Shown: positions 39,884 through 49,205 of the stretch, in pieces
Position numbering within the stretch: position 1 is the stretch's first letter
How the letters are laid out: every line of letters begins with the position of its first letter
Source of the DNA: Achromobacter sp. UMC71
Lineage (GTDB): Bacteria > Pseudomonadota > Gammaproteobacteria > Burkholderiales > Burkholderiaceae_B
Direction: 5' to 3'
Assembly (NCBI RefSeq): GCF_014170305.1
Contig: NZ_LZZT01000010.1
Coordinates: 124,001-188,000 of the forward strand
Length of the DNA: 64,000 nt
Notes under the pieces: model-generated
The model's input: only the letters and a program-made list of their open reading frames with translations
Database searches by the model: none
Told to the model about the DNA's origin: nothing
Translations under genes and position numbers: made by a program

Positions 39884-40807
39884 TCATTTCATGAAGGGCG
39901 CGGTATCCTTCGCCTGCCCGTCGCCACCCAGGCGTTCCATCAGGAACTCGATGAAAATCCGGGTCTTGGCGGGCAGCAGTCGTGTTTCCGTGACGGCATA
40001 CACCGGAAATGGGCCCAGTTGCCAATCCGGCAGCACACGCCGCAATTGGCCGGATTTCTGTTCGGCCGTCTGGCCGCCGACCAGCACGGTGATCCCCGCG
40101 CCCAGCATCGCCAGGCGCCGGGCCATCGCCACGCCATTCACGGAAAAACGGTTGCCCGGCGTGAACTGGATGTGCTGGTCGCCGCTGTTCAGCGGCCAGC
40201 GGGTCACCCGGCCGGCGCCTTCGGCGCGGAACTCGATGCACTCATGGCGGGTCAAGTCGCTGGGGTGCTGGGGTTCACCATGTTTCTCCAGGTATTCCCG
40301 CGAGGCGTACAGATGGGCCGGCAGCATGCCCAGCAGCCTTGCAATCTGCGTCGAATCGGGCAGCTCGCCGATCTCGATGGAAATATCGCAAGTCTGGAAC
40401 ACGCGCTGCGCGTGGTCGGGATTGGCAAGATCCAGGAAAAAGGTGACGTCCGGATAGCGGCGCGAAAACTCCATGAACGATTCAGCCAGGAAGTCCGTGC
40501 CGAAGTCCGCCGGCATGTTCACCCGCAAAGGCCCCGACGGCGTGTCGACCAGCTTTTGCAGCTCTTCATGGGCGATCTGGGCCTCGGCCACGATGCGCTG
40601 GCAGCGTTCGAAGTACAGCCGGCCGGCGTCTGTCAATTCGACCTTGCGCGTAGTGCGGCTGAGCAGGCGCAGGCCGACCGAACGTTCAAGTTCGGCCACC
40701 TGGCGAGACAACGTGGATTTGGGGACTCCCAGGGCGGCGGCGGCGCGGCTAAAACTATGCGTCTTGGCGACCTCTACGAAGAGTTCCATGCCTTGTAAGC
40801 GTTTCAT
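39884..40807 (-). CDS. LysR-family transcriptional regulator (divergent from RND pump)
   Basis: A 307-residue LysR regulator of the CrgA/AaeR-like branch, with a DNA-binding domain at 1-60 (FVEVAKTHSFSRAAAALGVPKSTLSRQ) and an effector domain. Start ATG 40807 gives MKRLQGMELF; a longer frame opens at 40849. It faces away from the efflux operon across about 318 bases. By position it is the prime candidate for controlling the pump. Confidence 0.88.
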   Translation of the reverse strand: MKRLQGMELFVEVAKTHSFSRAAAALGVPKSTLSRQVAELERSVGLRLLSRTTRKVELTDAGRLYFERCQRIVAEAQIAHEELQKLVDTPSGPLRVNMPADFGTDFLAESFMEFSRRYPDVTFFLDLANPDHAQRVFQTCDISIEIGELPDSTQIARLLGMLPAHLYASREYLEKHGEPQHPSDLTRHECIEFRAEGAGRVTRWPLNSGDQHIQFTPGNRFSVNGVAMARRLAMLGAGITVLVGGQTAEQKSGQLRRVLPDWQLGPFPVYAVTETRLLPAKTRIFIEFLMERLGGDGQAKDTAPFMK

Positions 40808-41125
40808 GATGATGATTCTGTCACAGGAATGGGCGAATGATTGTCCCATATCTGGAATGATGTTTTCTCAATATGCCCCTTTGTTTCTCGGGCGGGATAA
40901 CGCAAAATGCGATTTCTGCAATGCAGCATTGCGTCTAAGCCCCGCCTAATGTCCAAGGCAACACACCCCAGTCGATCCTCACGAGCCGAACCGGTGCCCG
41001 GTTCGGGATGTGCCGCCGATGCCGCCGCGATGCCCGCGGCGACCGGGGCCTCCCCGGGGGGCGAGCAGCCCGCGGCGGGTGGGCGTGAGGGCTACCTTTT
41101 TAGTTGGAAATCGGGAATGCAATCT
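40808..41125. promoter_or_regulatory. Intergenic region between LysR regulator and efflux operon
   Basis: 318 bases with no convincing gene. It contains the inverted repeat GCAATG-CAG-CATTGC (40918-40932), a candidate regulator site. It also has a GC-rich leader, including the hairpin CCGGGG-CCT-CCCCGG near 41040-41060. The efflux adaptor frame is open upstream through this leader to 40907, but the extension has no lipoprotein signal and is considered non-coding. The leader resembles, loosely, the GC-rich repeat at 6782 and 54829. Confidence 0.45.
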
Positions 41126-42319
41126 ATGAACAAGAAAAGCGCTATGTGGCGCAGCGCGGCGGTGGTCACGCTGACGGCATCGGCTCTCACGTTGGCCGCC
41201 TGCGGCAAGAAGCAGGATGCGCCCCAGGCGGGCAAGCCGCAGGTGACGGTGGTGACGCTGACCACCAAGCCGGTTTCCCTGACCACCGAATTGCCCGGCC
41301 GCACCTCGCCGTTCCGCGTGGCCGAAGTGCGGCCCCAGGTCAACGGCATCGTGCAAAAGCGCCTGTTCACCGAAGGCGGCGAGGTCAAGGCCGGCCAGCA
41401 GCTCTACCAGATCGACCCCGCGCTCTACCAGGCCAGCTTCGACAGCCAGAAGGCCGCCCTGGCGCGCGCCCAGGCGCAGCAAAAGACCGCCGCGCTGCTG
41501 GCCGAGCGCTACAAGCCGCTGGTCGCCACGCGCGCCGTCAGCCAACAGACCTACGACAACGCCGTCGCCTCGCGCGACCAGGCGGTCGCCGATGTCCTGT
41601 CGGCCAAGGCCGCGCTGGACACCGCGCGCATCAACCTGGTCTACACCAAGGTGCTGTCGCCGATCGACGGCATCATCGGCCGTTCGTCGGTCACCGAGGG
41701 CGCGCTGGTCACGGCCAACCAGGCCACGGCCCTGGCCGCGGTGCAACAGATCGATCCAATCTACGTTGACGTCACCCAATCCAGCGTCCAACTGCTGCGC
41801 CTGCAGAACGCGCTGGCCAGCGGCCAGCTGAAAAAGGCCGAAGGCGAGCAGGCGGCGCTGGTGACGCTGACGCTGGAAGACGGCTCGCAATACACCCAGC
41901 AGGGCAAGCTGCAGTTCTCGGAAGTGACGGTGGACCAAGGCACCGGCTCGGTCGCGCTGCGCGCCGTGTTCCCCAACCCCGATCGCCGGCTGCTGCCAGG
42001 CATGTTCGTGCGTGCCCGCCTGGTCGATGGTGTGGCGGCCGATGGCCTGCTGGTGCCGCAGCGCGGCGTGACGCGCAATCAGCGTGGCCTGCCGACCGCG
42101 CTGGTGGTGAACGCCGAGAACAAAGTCGAACTGCGTGAACTCAAGACGGACCGCGCCATCGGCGACCAGTGGCTGGTCACCGACGGCCTGAAGGCCGGCG
42201 AAAAGGTCATCGTGGAAGGCGTGCAGATGGTGCGTCCGGGCGTTGAGGTGGTCGCCACCGAAGCCGGCGCCAAGTCGTCGCAGCAGCCGCAAGCGGGCGC
42301 CGCGGCGGCCAAGCAGTAG
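41126..42319 (+). CDS. axyA: RND efflux periplasmic adaptor (MexA/AcrA/AxyA type)
   Basis: A 397-residue membrane-fusion protein joining the RND pump to the outer-membrane channel. It is a lipoprotein with lipobox LAAC (Cys26). The lipoyl half-motifs flank a helical hairpin ([22 protein letters not shown]), then the beta-barrel ([25 protein letters not shown]) and a membrane-proximal domain. An ATG at 41117 would add three residues. With the next two genes it forms a MexAB-OprM-like operon, corresponding in Achromobacter to AxyABM; the name rests on overall type, not on a search. Confidence 0.88.
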   Translation: MNKKSAMWRSAAVVTLTASALTLAACGKKQDAPQAGKPQVTVVTLTTKPVSLTTELPGRTSPFRVAEVRPQVNGIVQKRLFTEGGEVKAGQQLYQIDPALYQASFDSQKAALARAQAQQKTAALLAERYKPLVATRAVSQQTYDNAVASRDQAVADVLSAKAALDTARINLVYTKVLSPIDGIIGRSSVTEGALVTANQATALAAVQQIDPIYVDVTQSSVQLLRLQNALASGQLKKAEGEQAALVTLTLEDGSQYTQQGKLQFSEVTVDQGTGSVALRAVFPNPDRRLLPGMFVRARLVDGVAADGLLVPQRGVTRNQRGLPTALVVNAENKVELRELKTDRAIGDQWLVTDGLKAGEKVIVEGVQMVRPGVEVVATEAGAKSSQQPQAGAAAAKQ

Positions 42320-42333
42320 TCAGGGAGCCTTGC

Positions 42334-45300
42334 ATGGCAAAGTTTTTTATCGAAAGACCGGTTTTCGCATGGGTGATCGCGATCGTGCTGATGATGGCCG
42401 GCGCGTTGTCCATCCTGAAACTGCCGGTTTCGCAATATCCGAATATCGCGCCGCCGGCCATCGGCATCGCGGTGACCTACCCGGGCGCGTCCGCGCAGAC
42501 CGTGCAGGACACCGTGGTGCAGGTGATCGAGCAGCAAATGAACGGCCTTGACGGCCTGGAGTACATTTCCTCGGAAAGCAACTCCGACGGCAGCATGTCC
42601 ATCACGCTGACGTTCCGCCAGGGCACCAACCCCGACACCGCCCAGGTGCAGGTGCAGAACAAGCTGTCGCTGGCGCAACCGCTCTTGCCGCAGGAAGTGC
42701 AGCAGCAGGGCATTCGCGTCACCAAGGCCACCAAGAACTTCCTGATCGTGGCGGGCTTCGTGTCCACCGACGGCACGATGACCAAGGACGACCTGGCCGA
42801 CTACGTCGCCTCGTACGTCCAGGATCCCATCAGCCGTACCGAGGGCGTGGGTGACTTCCAGCTGTTCGGCTCGCAGTACGCGATGCGCATCTGGCTGGAT
42901 CCGTCCAAGCTGGTGAACTACGGCCTGACCACGGTCGACGTGGTCAACGCCATCAAAGAGCAGAACGTCCAGGTCTCGTCCGGCCAGCTCGGCGGCCTGC
43001 CCGCCGTGCGCGGCCAGCAGTTGAACGCCACCATCATCGGCCCCTCGCGCCTGGAAAAGCCGGAAGACTTCGGCCGCATCCTGCTCAAGGTCAATCCCGA
43101 CGGCTCCCAGGTGCGCCTGGCCAACGTCGCCCGCATCGAGCTGGGCGGCCAGACCTACGCCATCGACAGCTACTTCAACGGCAAGCCCGCTTCGGGCCTG
43201 GCGATCAAGCTGGCCCCGGGCGCCAACGCGCTCGATACGGCGCAGGCGGTGCGCGACACCATCAACAACCTGAAGCCTTACTTCCCGCCGGGCATGGACG
43301 TTGTCTATCCGTACGACACGACGCCGTTCGTCAGCCTGTCGATCGAAGAAGTGTTCAAGACGCTGGTGGAAGCCATCATCCTGGTCTTCCTGGTGATGTA
43401 CCTGTTCCTGCAGAACTTCCGCGCTACGCTGATTCCGACGCTGGCGGTGCCGGTGGTGCTGCTGGGTACTTTTGGCGTGCTGGCCGCGTTCGGCTATTCC
43501 ATCAACACCCTGACCATGTTCGGCATGGTGCTGGCCATCGGCCTGTTGGTGGACGATGCCATCGTGGTGGTTGAAAACGTGGAACGGGTGATGGCCGAAG
43601 AAGGCCTGACGCCCAAGCAGGCCACGCGCAAGTCCATGGGCCAGATCACCGGCGCGCTGATCGGCATCGCCATGGTGCTGGCCGCCGTGTTCATCCCGAT
43701 GGCGTTCTTCGGCGGTTCCACCGGCGTGATCTATCGCCAGTTCTCCATCACCATCGTGTCCTCGATGGTGCTGTCGGTGATCGTCGCCATCGTGTTCACG
43801 CCGGCGCTGTGCGCCACCCTGCTCAAGCCCATTCCCAAGGGGCATCACGGCACCAAGCGCGGCTTCTTCGGCTGGTTCAACCGCACGTTCGAGCGCAGCA
43901 GCAACGGCTACGCCAACACCGTGGCGCGCGGCCTGGGCCGCACCAAGCGCCTGATGGTGGTGTACCTGGCCATCGTCATCGCGATGGGCTGGATGTTCAC
44001 CCGCATCCCGACCGCATTCCTGCCGGGCGAAGACCAGGGCATTTTGTTCGCCCAGATCCAGACCCCGGCCGGCGCCACGGCCGAACGCACCAAAGCCGTC
44101 ATCGACGAAGCCACCAACTACCTCCTGACCGAGGAAAAGGACGCCGTCACCTCGGTGTTCGCCGTCAACGGCTTTAACTTCGGCGGCCGCGGCCAGAACG
44201 CGTCGATCCTGTTCATCAAGCTGCGCGACTGGGAAGAGCGCGGCGACGCCAAGCTGAAGGCGGCCGCCGTGGCGGCGCGCGCCAACGCCCACTTCCGCAA
44301 GACCCAGCGCGACGCCCAGCTGTTCGTGGTGCCGCCGCCTTCGGTGATGGAACTGGGCAACGTCGACGGTTTCGACTTCCAGCTGATGGACCGCGCTGGC
44401 GTGGGCCATGACAAGCTGCTGGCCGCGCGCAACCAACTGCTGGGCGAGGCCGCGCAAAGCAAGATCCTGCAGGGCGTGCGCCCCAACGGCATCGAAGACG
44501 CGCCGCAGTACCAGCTCGACATCGACCGCGAAAAAGCGCGTGCGCTGGGCGTGTCCGTGTCGGACATCAACAGCACGCTGTCCACGGCATGGGGGTCGTC
44601 GTACGTCAACGACTTCATCGACCGCGGCCGCGTCAAGAAGGTGTTCGCGCAGGGCGAGGCGTCCTCGCGCATGCTGCCCGACGACCTGGACAAATGGTAC
44701 GTGCGCAACAACAACGGCGACATGGTGCCGTTCTCGGCGTTCGCCAAGGCCACCTGGAGCTTCGGACCGCAAAAGCTGAACCGCTACAACGGCGTGCCGT
44801 CCTTCAACATCCAGGGCCAGGCGGCGCCGGGCTACAGCTCGGGCGCGGCCATGAACGAAATGGAACGCATCGCCAGCAAGCTGCCGGTGGGCGTGGGCTT
44901 CGAGTGGACCGGCATGTCGTACGAAGAACGGCTGTCGGGCGCCCAGGCCCCCGCGCTGTACGCCATTTCGCTGATCGTGGTGTTCCTGTGCCTGGCGGCG
45001 CTGTATGAAAGCTGGAGCATTCCGACAGCGGTCATGCTGGTGGTGCCCCTGGGCATCATCGGGGCCCTGGCGGCGACCCTGTTGCGCGGCCTGTCCAACG
45101 ACGTGTACTTCCAGGTGGGCTTGTTGACGACAATCGGGCTGGCGGCCAAAAACGCCATCCTGATCGTGGAATTCGCCAAAGAGCACTACGAGGCCGGCGC
45201 CAGCCTGACCGAATCGGCCATCCACGCGGCTCGCCAGCGCCTGCGCCCCATCCTGATGACGTCGCTGGCGTTCATCCTGGGCGTGGTGCCGCTCGCGATC

Positions 45301-45516
45301 TCGTCGGGCGCCGGTTCGGGCAGCCAGAACGCCATCGGTACCGGCGTGATCGGCGGCATGCTGACCGCGACCTTCCTGGCCATCTTCTTCGTCCCCGCGT
45401 TCTTCGTGATCATGCTGCGCCTGTTCAAGGTGGAACGCATGAGCGCGCGGCGCGACAAGCACGACCCCAGCGCCAATGATGCGCAGGACGTGTCCGTCGA
45501 AGGAAAACCGCAATGA
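42334..45516 (+). CDS. axyB: RND multidrug efflux pump (MexB/AcrB/AxyB type)
   Basis: A 1060-residue inner-membrane proton/drug antiporter with 12 helices and two large periplasmic loops. The start [17 protein letters not shown] is the standard AcrB-type N-terminus. The proton-relay pair is Asp407-Asp408 ([17 protein letters not shown]), at the same numbering as AcrB. The [23 protein letters not shown] block of the second half is present. GGGAG precedes the ATG. Its stop overlaps the outer-membrane gene by 4 bases. It is closer to MexB/AcrB than to MexF. Confidence 0.94.
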   Translation: MAKFFIERPVFAWVIAIVLMMAGALSILKLPVSQYPNIAPPAIGIAVTYPGASAQTVQDTVVQVIEQQMNGLDGLEYISSESNSDGSMSITLTFRQGTNPDTAQVQVQNKLSLAQPLLPQEVQQQGIRVTKATKNFLIVAGFVSTDGTMTKDDLADYVASYVQDPISRTEGVGDFQLFGSQYAMRIWLDPSKLVNYGLTTVDVVNAIKEQNVQVSSGQLGGLPAVRGQQLNATIIGPSRLEKPEDFGRILLKVNPDGSQVRLANVARIELGGQTYAIDSYFNGKPASGLAIKLAPGANALDTAQAVRDTINNLKPYFPPGMDVVYPYDTTPFVSLSIEEVFKTLVEAIILVFLVMYLFLQNFRATLIPTLAVPVVLLGTFGVLAAFGYSINTLTMFGMVLAIGLLVDDAIVVVENVERVMAEEGLTPKQATRKSMGQITGALIGIAMVLAAVFIPMAFFGGSTGVIYRQFSITIVSSMVLSVIVAIVFTPALCATLLKPIPKGHHGTKRGFFGWFNRTFERSSNGYANTVARGLGRTKRLMVVYLAIVIAMGWMFTRIPTAFLPGEDQGILFAQIQTPAGATAERTKAVIDEATNYLLTEEKDAVTSVFAVNGFNFGGRGQNASILFIKLRDWEERGDAKLKAAAVAARANAHFRKTQRDAQLFVVPPPSVMELGNVDGFDFQLMDRAGVGHDKLLAARNQLLGEAAQSKILQGVRPNGIEDAPQYQLDIDREKARALGVSVSDINSTLSTAWGSSYVNDFIDRGRVKKVFAQGEASSRMLPDDLDKWYVRNNNGDMVPFSAFAKATWSFGPQKLNRYNGVPSFNIQGQAAPGYSSGAAMNEMERIASKLPVGVGFEWTGMSYEERLSGAQAPALYAISLIVVFLCLAALYESWSIPTAVMLVVPLGIIGALAATLLRGLSNDVYFQVGLLTTIGLAAKNAILIVEFAKEHYEAGASLTESAIHAARQRLRPILMTSLAFILGVVPLAISSGAGSGSQNAIGTGVIGGMLTATFLAIFFVPAFFVIMLRLFKVERMSARRDKHDPSANDAQDVSVEGKPQ

Positions 45517-47003
45517 AGCTTCAGATGAGAACCTTGCTGTCTGTTTCCCTGGCGGCGGCCCTGGCGGGCTGCTCGCTGGCCCCGACCTACGAACGGCCCG
45601 ATGCGCCGGTGTCCTCGACCTATCCGACGGGGCCGTCCTACAAGGCGGACGTGGCGGGTAGCGGCGTGGCCACCGCCGACATCGGCTGGCGCGACTTCTT
45701 CACCGACCCGCTGCTGCAGCAATTGATCGAGCAGTCGCTGGCCAACAACCGCGACCTGCGCGTGGCGGCCCTGAACGTCGAAGCGGCCCGGGCGCAATAC
45801 CGCATCCAGCGCGCCGACCTGCTGCCCAGCGTCGGTATCGCGGGCAAGGAAACCGCCCAACGCACGCCGGCCGACCTGTCGGCCAGCGGACAGGCCACCA
45901 CCAGCCACAACTACCAGGTCGGCGCCGCGCTGTCCTCGTGGGAGCTGGATCTGTTCGGCCGCATCCGCAGCCTGAGCGACAAGGCGCTGGAATCGTACCT
46001 GGCGCTGGACGAGACCCGCACGGCAACCCAGTTGACGTTGATCGCCGAAGTGGCCAACGCCTACCTGACGCTGCGGGCCGACCAGGAACTGCTGAGCCTG
46101 ACCCGCGACACGTTCAAGAGCCAGGACGATTCGTACAAGCTCACCAAGCAGAGTTTCGACCAGGGCCTGTCCACGGCGCTGGACCTGAGCCAGGCTGAAA
46201 TATCGCTGCGCACCGCCCAGCGCAACCTGTCGCAATACACGCGCCAGGCCGCGCAGGACCGCAATGCGCTGGTGCTGCTGGTGGGCCAGCCGCTGTCGCC
46301 GGAAATGTCGGCGGCACTGGACAGCGCCGTCAAGTTGGACGACAGCATGCTGCCGACCGCCTTGCCGGCCGGCCTGCCGTCGGAGCTGCTGGCGCGCCGC
46401 CCGGACATCCGCGCGGCCGAGCATCAGCTAAAGGGAGCCAACGCCAATATCGGCGCGGCGCGCGCCGCGTTCTTCCCGACCATCAGCTTGACCGGCAACG
46501 CGGGCACGGCCAGCGCCAGCCTGGGCGGTCTGTTCGAAGGCGGCTCCGGCGCCTGGAGCTTCGTGCCCCAGATCACGGTGCCGATCTTCGCCGGCGGTTC
46601 GCTGCTCGCTGGCCTGGACCTGGCCAAGGTGCAGAAGAACATCCAGGTCGCGCAATACGAAAAGACCATCCAGACGGGCTTTCGTGAAGTGGCCGACGCG
46701 CTGGCCGGTCGCGGCACGCTGGACGAGCAGATCCAGGCGCAGCAACTGCTGGTGGCCGCCAACCAGCGCGCCTATGACCTGTCCGATCAGCGCTTCCGCC
46801 AGGGTATCGACGACTACCTGACGGTGCTGGATTCGCAGCGGTCGCTCTACACCGCGCAGCAGACGCTGGTGGATACGCGCCTGTCGCGTCTGTCGAACCT
46901 GGTCACCTTGTACAAGGTACTGGGTGGCGGCTGGACCGAGCGCACCGCCACGGCCGCGCAGCCGGCGGGCGGCGTGCCGGCCGCCGCGGGGCAACCCGGC
47001 TGA
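45513..47003 (+). CDS. axyM: RND efflux outer-membrane channel lipoprotein (OprM/AxyM type)
   Basis: A 496-residue TolC-family channel anchored by a lipobox LAGC (Cys20). Two repeated halves carry the OEP motifs, including DLLPSVGI and the start of the second repeat [33 protein letters not shown] Pro/Ala-rich tail ends the protein. It starts at ATGA over the pump gene's stop, so the three efflux parts are made from one transcript. A perfect terminator follows. Confidence 0.93.
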   Translation: MKLQMRTLLSVSLAAALAGCSLAPTYERPDAPVSSTYPTGPSYKADVAGSGVATADIGWRDFFTDPLLQQLIEQSLANNRDLRVAALNVEAARAQYRIQRADLLPSVGIAGKETAQRTPADLSASGQATTSHNYQVGAALSSWELDLFGRIRSLSDKALESYLALDETRTATQLTLIAEVANAYLTLRADQELLSLTRDTFKSQDDSYKLTKQSFDQGLSTALDLSQAEISLRTAQRNLSQYTRQAAQDRNALVLLVGQPLSPEMSAALDSAVKLDDSMLPTALPAGLPSELLARRPDIRAAEHQLKGANANIGAARAAFFPTISLTGNAGTASASLGGLFEGGSGAWSFVPQITVPIFAGGSLLAGLDLAKVQKNIQVAQYEKTIQTGFREVADALAGRGTLDEQIQAQQLLVAANQRAYDLSDQRFRQGIDDYLTVLDSQRSLYTAQQTLVDTRLSRLSNLVTLYKVLGGGWTERTATAAQPAGGVPAAAGQPG

Positions 47004-47046
47004 ATATTTCGCGCCAGGACGCCGGGCGTCTTGGTGCGGCGATAAA

Positions 47047-47078
47047 AAAGCGGGCCGATCGTAAGATCGGCCCGCTTT
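47047..47078. terminator. Bidirectional terminator after the efflux operon
   Basis: A perfect 14-bp stem (47047-47060 with 47065-47078, loop GTAA) with A residues on one side and T residues on the other. It works for the efflux operon on the plus strand and for the small membrane-protein gene on the minus strand. Confidence 0.88.
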
Positions 47079-47101
47079 GCTTGATGCGTGCGCGTAGCGC
47101 G

Positions 47102-47353
47102 TCAGCCGCGCTTCTTGGTAATGAGGCCGACGACGAACAACACGATGATCGCGCCAACGACCGAACCGATCCAGCCTGCCGGTTCGCCCGGGGCGTACCA
47201 GCCCAGGTGCTGGCCCAGGAATCCGGCCACGACGGCGCCGATGATGCCCAGGATGGTGGTCATGATGATCCCCATGTTCTGGTCTCCGGGCATGATTGCG
47301 CGGGCAATCAAGCCCACGATGAACCCGACGATGATCATGATGATGATGCTCAT
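47102..47353 (-). CDS. GlsB/YeaQ/YmgE family small membrane protein
   Basis: An 83-residue inner-membrane protein with three hydrophobic helices and Gly-rich turns (IIVGFIVGLIARAIMPG, GIIGAVVAGFLGQHLGW, VVGAIIVLFVVGLI). This is the transglycosylase-associated or GlsB family, often linked to general stress; its exact role is unknown. Start ATG 47353 has AAGGAG upstream; a longer frame opens at 47404 but lacks that site. Confidence 0.9.
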   Translation of the reverse strand: MSIIIMIIVGFIVGLIARAIMPGDQNMGIIMTTILGIIGAVVAGFLGQHLGWYAPGEPAGWIGSVVGAIIVLFVVGLITKKRG

Positions 47354-47497
47354 GCGCTTACTCCTTGCTTGGGTAAAGGGGCGATGCGTCCTGATATTAC
47401 TCACGCGCGCGGCGCAGGGGCTGTAACAACTGGTATGTGGCGCATGCCCGCAACATGCTGCGGTGCGTCGCGCGGCATCGCCTTCACGGCGTCATCG

Positions 47498-48121
47498 TCA
47501 GGAGGTAAGGTCGATCAGTTGACGCAGGTCCTTGGTCAGCGTTTCGATGCTGTCGGTATCCGAGGCCAGCAGGCGGGCGCGGCCTTCCTTGTCGAAAATA
47601 TACACGCCGCGGCTGTGCGTCACTTCGTACTGGTCGGCGTCGTCGCCGGGCTTGGGTTTCTCGATCTGGTAGGCCACGCGGTAGCGGCGCGCCAGGTCGG
47701 CCACCTGCTTTTCATTGCCCGTTACGCCGATGGCATTGCTGTTGAACGCATTGACGTAGGCTTGCAGGATGTCGGGCGTGTCGCGGTGCGGGTCGACGCT
47801 GACGAACAGGATGCGCACGTCGCGGGCCTTGTCGCCCAGGTTCTGCAGCACCGCCGTCAGCTGCGCCATGGTCGTGGGGCAGATGTCCGGGCAACTGGCA
47901 TAGCCGAAGAACAGCAGCACCGTCTTGCCTTTCAGGTCATCGCTGCTGACCGTCTTGCCACCAGCGCCGGGCAACGAGAACTTCAGGTCGGGCAGGTGGC
48001 CACGGACGTTGTACAGCGTCCAGTCGACATTGCGGTCGCCGCAGGCGGCAAGCAGCACGCAAAAGGCTAGCAGCAGGCTGCGCCAGGCGCTGCCGGTGAT
48101 CAGGTGTCGCATGAGTTCCAT
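47498..48121 (-). CDS. Sco1/SenC family copper-binding protein
   Basis: A 207-residue lipoprotein (lipobox LAAC, Cys27) with a thioredoxin fold. The copper ligands are Cys77 and Cys81 in SCPDICPTT and His169 in VTHSRGVYIFD. Sco proteins deliver copper to the CuA centre of cytochrome c oxidase or reduce its thiols. No oxidase genes are adjacent here. An alternative ATG at 48112 removes three residues. Confidence 0.92.
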   Translation of the reverse strand: MELMRHLITGSAWRSLLLAFCVLLAACGDRNVDWTLYNVRGHLPDLKFSLPGAGGKTVSSDDLKGKTVLLFFGYASCPDICPTTMAQLTAVLQNLGDKARDVRILFVSVDPHRDTPDILQAYVNAFNSNAIGVTGNEKQVADLARRYRVAYQIEKPKPGDDADQYEVTHSRGVYIFDKEGRARLLASDTDSIETLTKDLRQLIDLTS

Positions 48122-48371
48122 CGCCGGTTGGGGGATAAACCTGTCGATTCTACCCGTTGACGGCAGCCCAGCAGCCTTGCCCGGCTGGCCTGCGTTTGTC
48201 CTGGCGCAAGGCGGGACGCAAGTGACGGCGCGAGTATCCGGGCGCTGTGGCCGCCGGCAGTTGTGAAGCTTTGTCGGAATATTGTTGGATCTCAGGCAAA
48301 ACGGCCCCGGCGGCGCGCGACAAGGTCTACATTCAGGGCCTTGTCAGCAATCGAACCTGCGAGGCGTCATC

Positions 48372-49115
48372 GTGCATACCGCAGCCGCCCATGCGCTGGG
48401 CTATCCCTATTTTCCGTATTACCCCGTGGTGCTGGACATCCTGCGCAGCCGCCGGGCCGACAGTGTGCTGGACGCGCCCTGTGGCCGAGGCTGGCTGGGA
48501 GACATGGCGCGCCCGGCCACGGGCCGGGACGTGGTGGTGGACGGCATCGGACTGGCCGGGCTGCCTGGCCAGGCCAACGGCTACCGCCGCCTGACTGTGC
48601 ACGACCTGGCGTCGCCGCTGCCCGTGGCCGCGCCGTATGACGCCGTGGTCTGCAGCGAAGCCATTCATCAGGCGGCCAATCCTGGCCTGCTGGTGCAGGC
48701 GTTCCAGCAAGCGCTGCGCCCCGGCGGCACGCTGGTGTTGACCGCAGCGAATCCGGCAAGCGTGCGCGCCCGGCTGCAGGCGCTCAAGCGCGGGTTCCAG
48801 GCCAATCCCCCGACGGAATCGCGCCCGCCCGGCAGCGCCGCGAGCGCGACGCCATTGCCCTGGGGCTTCGCGCAATTGCATCTGCTGCTGGCGGACCATG
48901 GCTTTGCCGATATCACCTTGCACAACGTGGTCGAGGTCGGGCAGGGGCCCTGGTTCGACCGGTTGATTGCGTGGCCGATGCGGCGCCATTGCCAGGCCCG
49001 TCTCAAACACGCCCAGGACGAGGCCAGCCGTCATTTCTGGCGGCAGGCGGGATCCGATCCGTCGGTGCATGGACGCTGGCTGGTGATCTCGGCGCGCCGG
49101 CCGGGCGAAGGGTAG
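48372..49115 (+). CDS. SAM-dependent methyltransferase, class I
   Basis: A 247-residue cytoplasmic protein with the class I SAM-binding motif VLDAPCGRGWLGDMA and the later acidic and post-motif strands (YDAVVCSEAIHQ, LRPGGTLVLTAANP). The substrate is unknown. The start chosen is the GTG at 48372 with GAGG seven bases upstream. An ATG at 48282 would add 30 residues unlike the family. It is divergent from the Sco gene and converges on the oligopeptidase gene. Confidence 0.78.
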   Translation: MHTAAAHALGYPYFPYYPVVLDILRSRRADSVLDAPCGRGWLGDMARPATGRDVVVDGIGLAGLPGQANGYRRLTVHDLASPLPVAAPYDAVVCSEAIHQAANPGLLVQAFQQALRPGGTLVLTAANPASVRARLQALKRGFQANPPTESRPPGSAASATPLPWGFAQLHLLLADHGFADITLHNVVEVGQGPWFDRLIAWPMRRHCQARLKHAQDEASRHFWRQAGSDPSVHGRWLVISARRPGEG

Positions 49116-49159
49116 AGCGGGCCCGCAACCGGGGCGCGCTTGACCGCGCAGCATGGCAA

Positions 49160-49182
49160 ACGGCCCGCGCAAGGCGGGCCGT
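49160..49182 (-). terminator. Terminator hairpin after prlC
   Basis: A 9-bp GC-rich stem (49160-49168 with 49174-49182, loop GCAAG). On the minus strand it ends in TTT and lies 23 bases beyond the prlC stop. The methyltransferase gene converges from the other side. Confidence 0.5.
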
Positions 49183-49205
49183 CGGTGCACGGGCGCGGTT
49201 ACGCG

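Noticed and set aside
40907..41125. An N-terminal extension of the efflux adaptor through the leader
   Set aside because: The extension would bury the lipoprotein signal. Open frames are expected in this GC-rich stretch, and start sites at 41117/41126 give a normal AcrA-type lipoprotein.
42079..45513. A minus-strand open frame of 1144 codons opposite the RND pump gene
   Set aside because: Same effect: it is exactly opposite a canonical AcrB-type gene and has shadow-like composition, with no start signals.
48282..48371. An ATG start 30 codons upstream for the methyltransferase
   Set aside because: No ribosome-binding site was seen there, and the added residues do not resemble the family; the GTG at 48372 has GAGG at good spacing.
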